This document shows, piece after piece, positions 47,567-49,142 of a stretch of 49,142 nucleotides of DNA. Under the pieces are notes generated by a model. The model had not been told where the DNA came from. It saw only the letters and a list, made by a program, of their open reading frames with translations, and ran no database searches. The stretch's first letter is position 1. Each line of letters opens with the position of its first letter. The DNA comes from Hahella ganghwensis DSM 17046 (GTDB taxonomy: Bacteria; Pseudomonadota; Gammaproteobacteria; Pseudomonadales; Oleiphilaceae): the NCBI RefSeq assembly GCF_000376785.1, contig NZ_AQXX01000096.1, positions 1 to 49,142 of the forward strand, written 5' to 3'. The position numbers and the translations under genes were made by a program.

Positions 47567-48181
47567 ATGTCACTGAGATCAGTAATAGTAAATCAGTTCA
47601 AACAACCGCATGGAATTCTTGGACATGTAGCTGGCTTTATCATGGCCCAGCGACCTTCCAATAGAGAACGCAACAAATGGACCGTCAACCTGCTGGCACT
47701 TGAGCCCCATCACGAAATTTTGGAGATAGGTTGCGGACCTGGGCTTGCTCTCAAGGAATGCACAAAAACAGTAACGACAGGGCGAGTGATTGGCATTGAC
47801 TATTCAAACGTCATGGTTGGCCAGGCGCAACGAAGGCTCTCTCCGGAAATAAAAAAAGGTAACACAGAAGTACGTCTCGCATGTTTAGACCAATTAACGA
47901 GGGAGCTATCTGGTTTTGATCGTGTATTCTCACTTAATGTTGTCCAGTTCTTTCCCGACTTGGAGGAAGCATTCAAACAGATTTATGCGTGTCTAGATAT
48001 AAATGGCATGGCAGCTACGACGTTCCAACCACGCACAAAGAACCCTACTCGTGAGCAAGCAATCTCAATGGCTTTGAAAATACACGCTGCCATGAGTAAT
48101 GCCGGCTTCACTGATATAAGGGACCACGAGCTACCGCTAAAGCCCGCGCCTGCAATATGCGTTACTGGTAAAAAACACTAG
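47567..48181 (+). CDS. Class I SAM-dependent methyltransferase
   Basis: 204 residues. Motif I is LEIGCGPGLALKECT near residue 45, then RVIGIDYSNVMVGQAQRRLS (motif II) and FDRVFSLNVVQFFPDLEEAF (motif IV), all in the order of class I methyltransferases. The end (AAMSNAGFTDIRDHELPLKP) closes the fold. Substrate unknown; operon context with a lipid-type hydroxylase suggests a small lipophilic metabolite or lipid. Confidence 0.9.
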   Translation: MSLRSVIVNQFKQPHGILGHVAGFIMAQRPSNRERNKWTVNLLALEPHHEILEIGCGPGLALKECTKTVTTGRVIGIDYSNVMVGQAQRRLSPEIKKGNTEVRLACLDQLTRELSGFDRVFSLNVVQFFPDLEEAFKQIYACLDINGMAATTFQPRTKNPTREQAISMALKIHAAMSNAGFTDIRDHELPLKPAPAICVTGKKH

Positions 48182-48201
48182 AAAGAAAACGGTATAGAAA
48201 A

Positions 48202-48546
48202 ATGAATAATCACGAAATCGTTATGTCCTATATTCACCGCTTTTGCACTGGCAATATAGAAGCCTTGGAACCACTCCTTACTCCGGATTTGACATTTAAG
48301 GGTCCATTGTATTCTTTCTCATCATCAGAGAGTTACATCAATAGCCTCCGTTCAGATCCTCCAGAAAACGCCGAATATCGGATTCAAAGCACAACAACTG
48401 ACCATAACTCGGTTGCTGTGTTCTATGAATACATTAAGAAAGGGCGCACGATACAAATTGCCCAGCTGTTTAAGATATGCGATCAAAAAATTAAAGATAT
48501 ATTGCTTGTTTTCGATTCACACTCAATTACGGATGTGCAAAGTTAA
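48202..48546 (+). CDS. SnoaL-like / NTF2-fold protein
   Basis: 114 residues. EIVMSYIHRFCTGNIEALEP and LLTPDLTFKGPLYSFSSSES are the N-terminal helices of the NTF2 fold, followed by strands with NSVAVFYEYIKKGRTIQIAQ. SnoaL-like proteins are enzymes or binding proteins of small hydrophobic molecules (cyclases, hydroxylases). It follows the methyltransferase by 20 bases, with AAGAAAACGG as weak ribosome site, suggesting a small modification pathway. Confidence 0.82.
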   Translation: MNNHEIVMSYIHRFCTGNIEALEPLLTPDLTFKGPLYSFSSSESYINSLRSDPPENAEYRIQSTTTDHNSVAVFYEYIKKGRTIQIAQLFKICDQKIKDILLVFDSHSITDVQS

Positions 48547-48604
48547 TCGGATCTTAGCGCCTATCTACAAAAACACAATCTGAATTAATAAAGAGGCCGC
48601 TACA

Positions 48605-48910
48605 ATGATTTTTGCACGACTGAACTACAAGCAACATTACTCCGACGTCCACTTTGATCTCGACTCATTAATCAGAAAGAATTTCACTAACGTGGAATCA
48701 GGTCTTCAAGGCGATTCATGGATTTGGATATTAGAAAACAACGAAAAGGTAGCAATAGACTCATTCACTTCAATGAAACATGAGATAAAGTCAGAGCATG
48801 AATGTCAGCTCGTCGCAAAAGTAATTGATATTCTTTCACAAAGATATTCGGTAGAAAAAATAGAATACAAAACTAAGGAGAGTCTGAATAACCCCAAGGT
48901 TCTGAGGTAA
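48605..48910 (+). CDS. Unknown protein ending inside the inverted repeat, 101 aa
   Basis: Reads MIFARLNYKQHYSDVHFDLD, then WIWILENNEKVAIDSFTSMK and HECQLVAKVIDILSQRYSVE. No family recognised; the pattern is alpha/beta. The last ten residues (ESLNNPKVLR) are encoded by the inverted repeat, so the natural C-terminus may have been replaced when the repeat or its element arrived. AGAGGCCGCTACA precedes the ATG. Confidence 0.62.
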   Translation: MIFARLNYKQHYSDVHFDLDSLIRKNFTNVESGLQGDSWIWILENNEKVAIDSFTSMKHEIKSEHECQLVAKVIDILSQRYSVEKIEYKTKESLNNPKVLR

Positions 48911-48948
48911 TTCAAACTCTCGACGATATATGGCCGAATATTCAGAGT
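48873..48948. repeat. Right copy of the terminal inverted repeat
   Basis: 48877-48948 is the exact reverse complement of 1-72; one mismatch extends the match to 48873. The outer end is followed by GTGTTTTTCCGG and then the transposase remnant. See the left copy. Confidence 0.93.
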
Positions 48949-49007
48949 GTTTTTCCGGCCATTTTGGATCTTCCCCCCCTGTGGGGCGTCATCTGGGCTC
49001 ACTGCCC

Positions 49008-49142
49008 CTATACCTGCAGCTCTTTCCTTGCCATCAGCAGATTGCTGAAGGCCGCCAACAGATAGAGCCGGCTCTTGTTCTTGGCCAAGCCTCGATAGCG
49101 GACTTTGTCGTAACCAAACACCTGCTTGATGTATCTGAACGG
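49008..49142 (-). mobile_element. 3' end of an IS5-family transposase gene (partial)
   Basis: On the minus strand the frame reads PFRYIKQVFGYDKVRYRGLA then KNKSRLYLLAAFSNLLMARK, ending ELQV and TAG (stop at 49008-49010). YxKVRYRGLAKN and a Leu/Asn-rich end is the C-terminal part of DDE transposases of the IS5 group. The element continues out of the window. The DNA from 48949 to 49007 would contain its right end; the terminal repeat itself is not identified. Confidence 0.85.

Overview
The window is most likely a whole contig from a gammaproteobacterium. It carries a near-complete but visibly damaged lambda-type siphovirus prophage (about 0.25-39.2 kb), followed by an AT-richer accessory/chromosomal segment (39.2-48.9 kb) and the cut end of an IS5-family insertion sequence. 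The host assignment is an inference from gene families (gpA/gpB/gpE-type phage modules, AlkC, TfoX C-terminal domain, YafO, MarR and WYL regulators); genus cannot be read from the sequence. No tRNA, rRNA or CRISPR array was seen.

Layout. Read leftward, 23.8-0.25 kb on the minus strand is the late operon: small terminase, an inserted YafO-type toxin-antitoxin unit with its own operator and terminator, large terminase, two fibre-like proteins, gpW-like connector, portal, S49 protease/scaffold, decoration protein, major capsid, head-tail joining and tail terminator proteins, tail tube, tail chaperones, tape measure, tail tip/fibre genes, then holin-like protein and lysozyme. 23.8-25.3 kb holds a small plus-strand operon (including DUF3489). 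25.25-35.5 kb on the minus strand is the early operon: HTH protein, several unknowns, RecA/Sak4-like ATPase, DUF669-like protein, SF2 helicase, DUF6511, PD-(D/E)XK nuclease, primase-helicase, RuvC-like resolvase, DUF6362, and an orphan ParB-methyltransferase. 35.7-37.8 kb holds a two-gene unit of unknown function with its own terminator, divergent from an XRE repressor plus ImmA/IrrE protease (37.96-39.19 kb), which is probably the lysogeny switch.

39.2-43.2 kb carries chromosomal-style genes: a membrane protein/MarR pair sharing a palindromic operator, a TfoX C-terminal-domain protein, a WYL regulator divergent from two tandem paralogues (one cytosolic, one exported), and an AlkC-like DNA repair protein. 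43.3-45.9 kb is a DUF2924/serine-recombinase module preceded by a large nested hairpin. 45.9-48.9 kb is a compact operon (sterol-desaturase-like hydroxylase, MarR regulator, membrane protein, methyltransferase, SnoaL-like protein, unknown) behind a double palindromic operator.

Three genes are broken: the gpW-like connector has an in-frame amber at codon 12, the portal gene has a frameshifting N-terminal deletion, and the HTH partner of the recombinase is frameshifted. If the assembly is right, the phage is probably defective or depends on suppression. A 72-bp perfect inverted repeat occupies the two ends (1-72 and 48877-48948), so the contig is bounded by inverted copies of a hairpin-containing repeat next to an IS. 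The strongest candidates for new biology are the unknown gene pair beside the repressor, the tripartite YafO-type unit inside the terminase module, and several unexplained repeat arrays in phage control regions.
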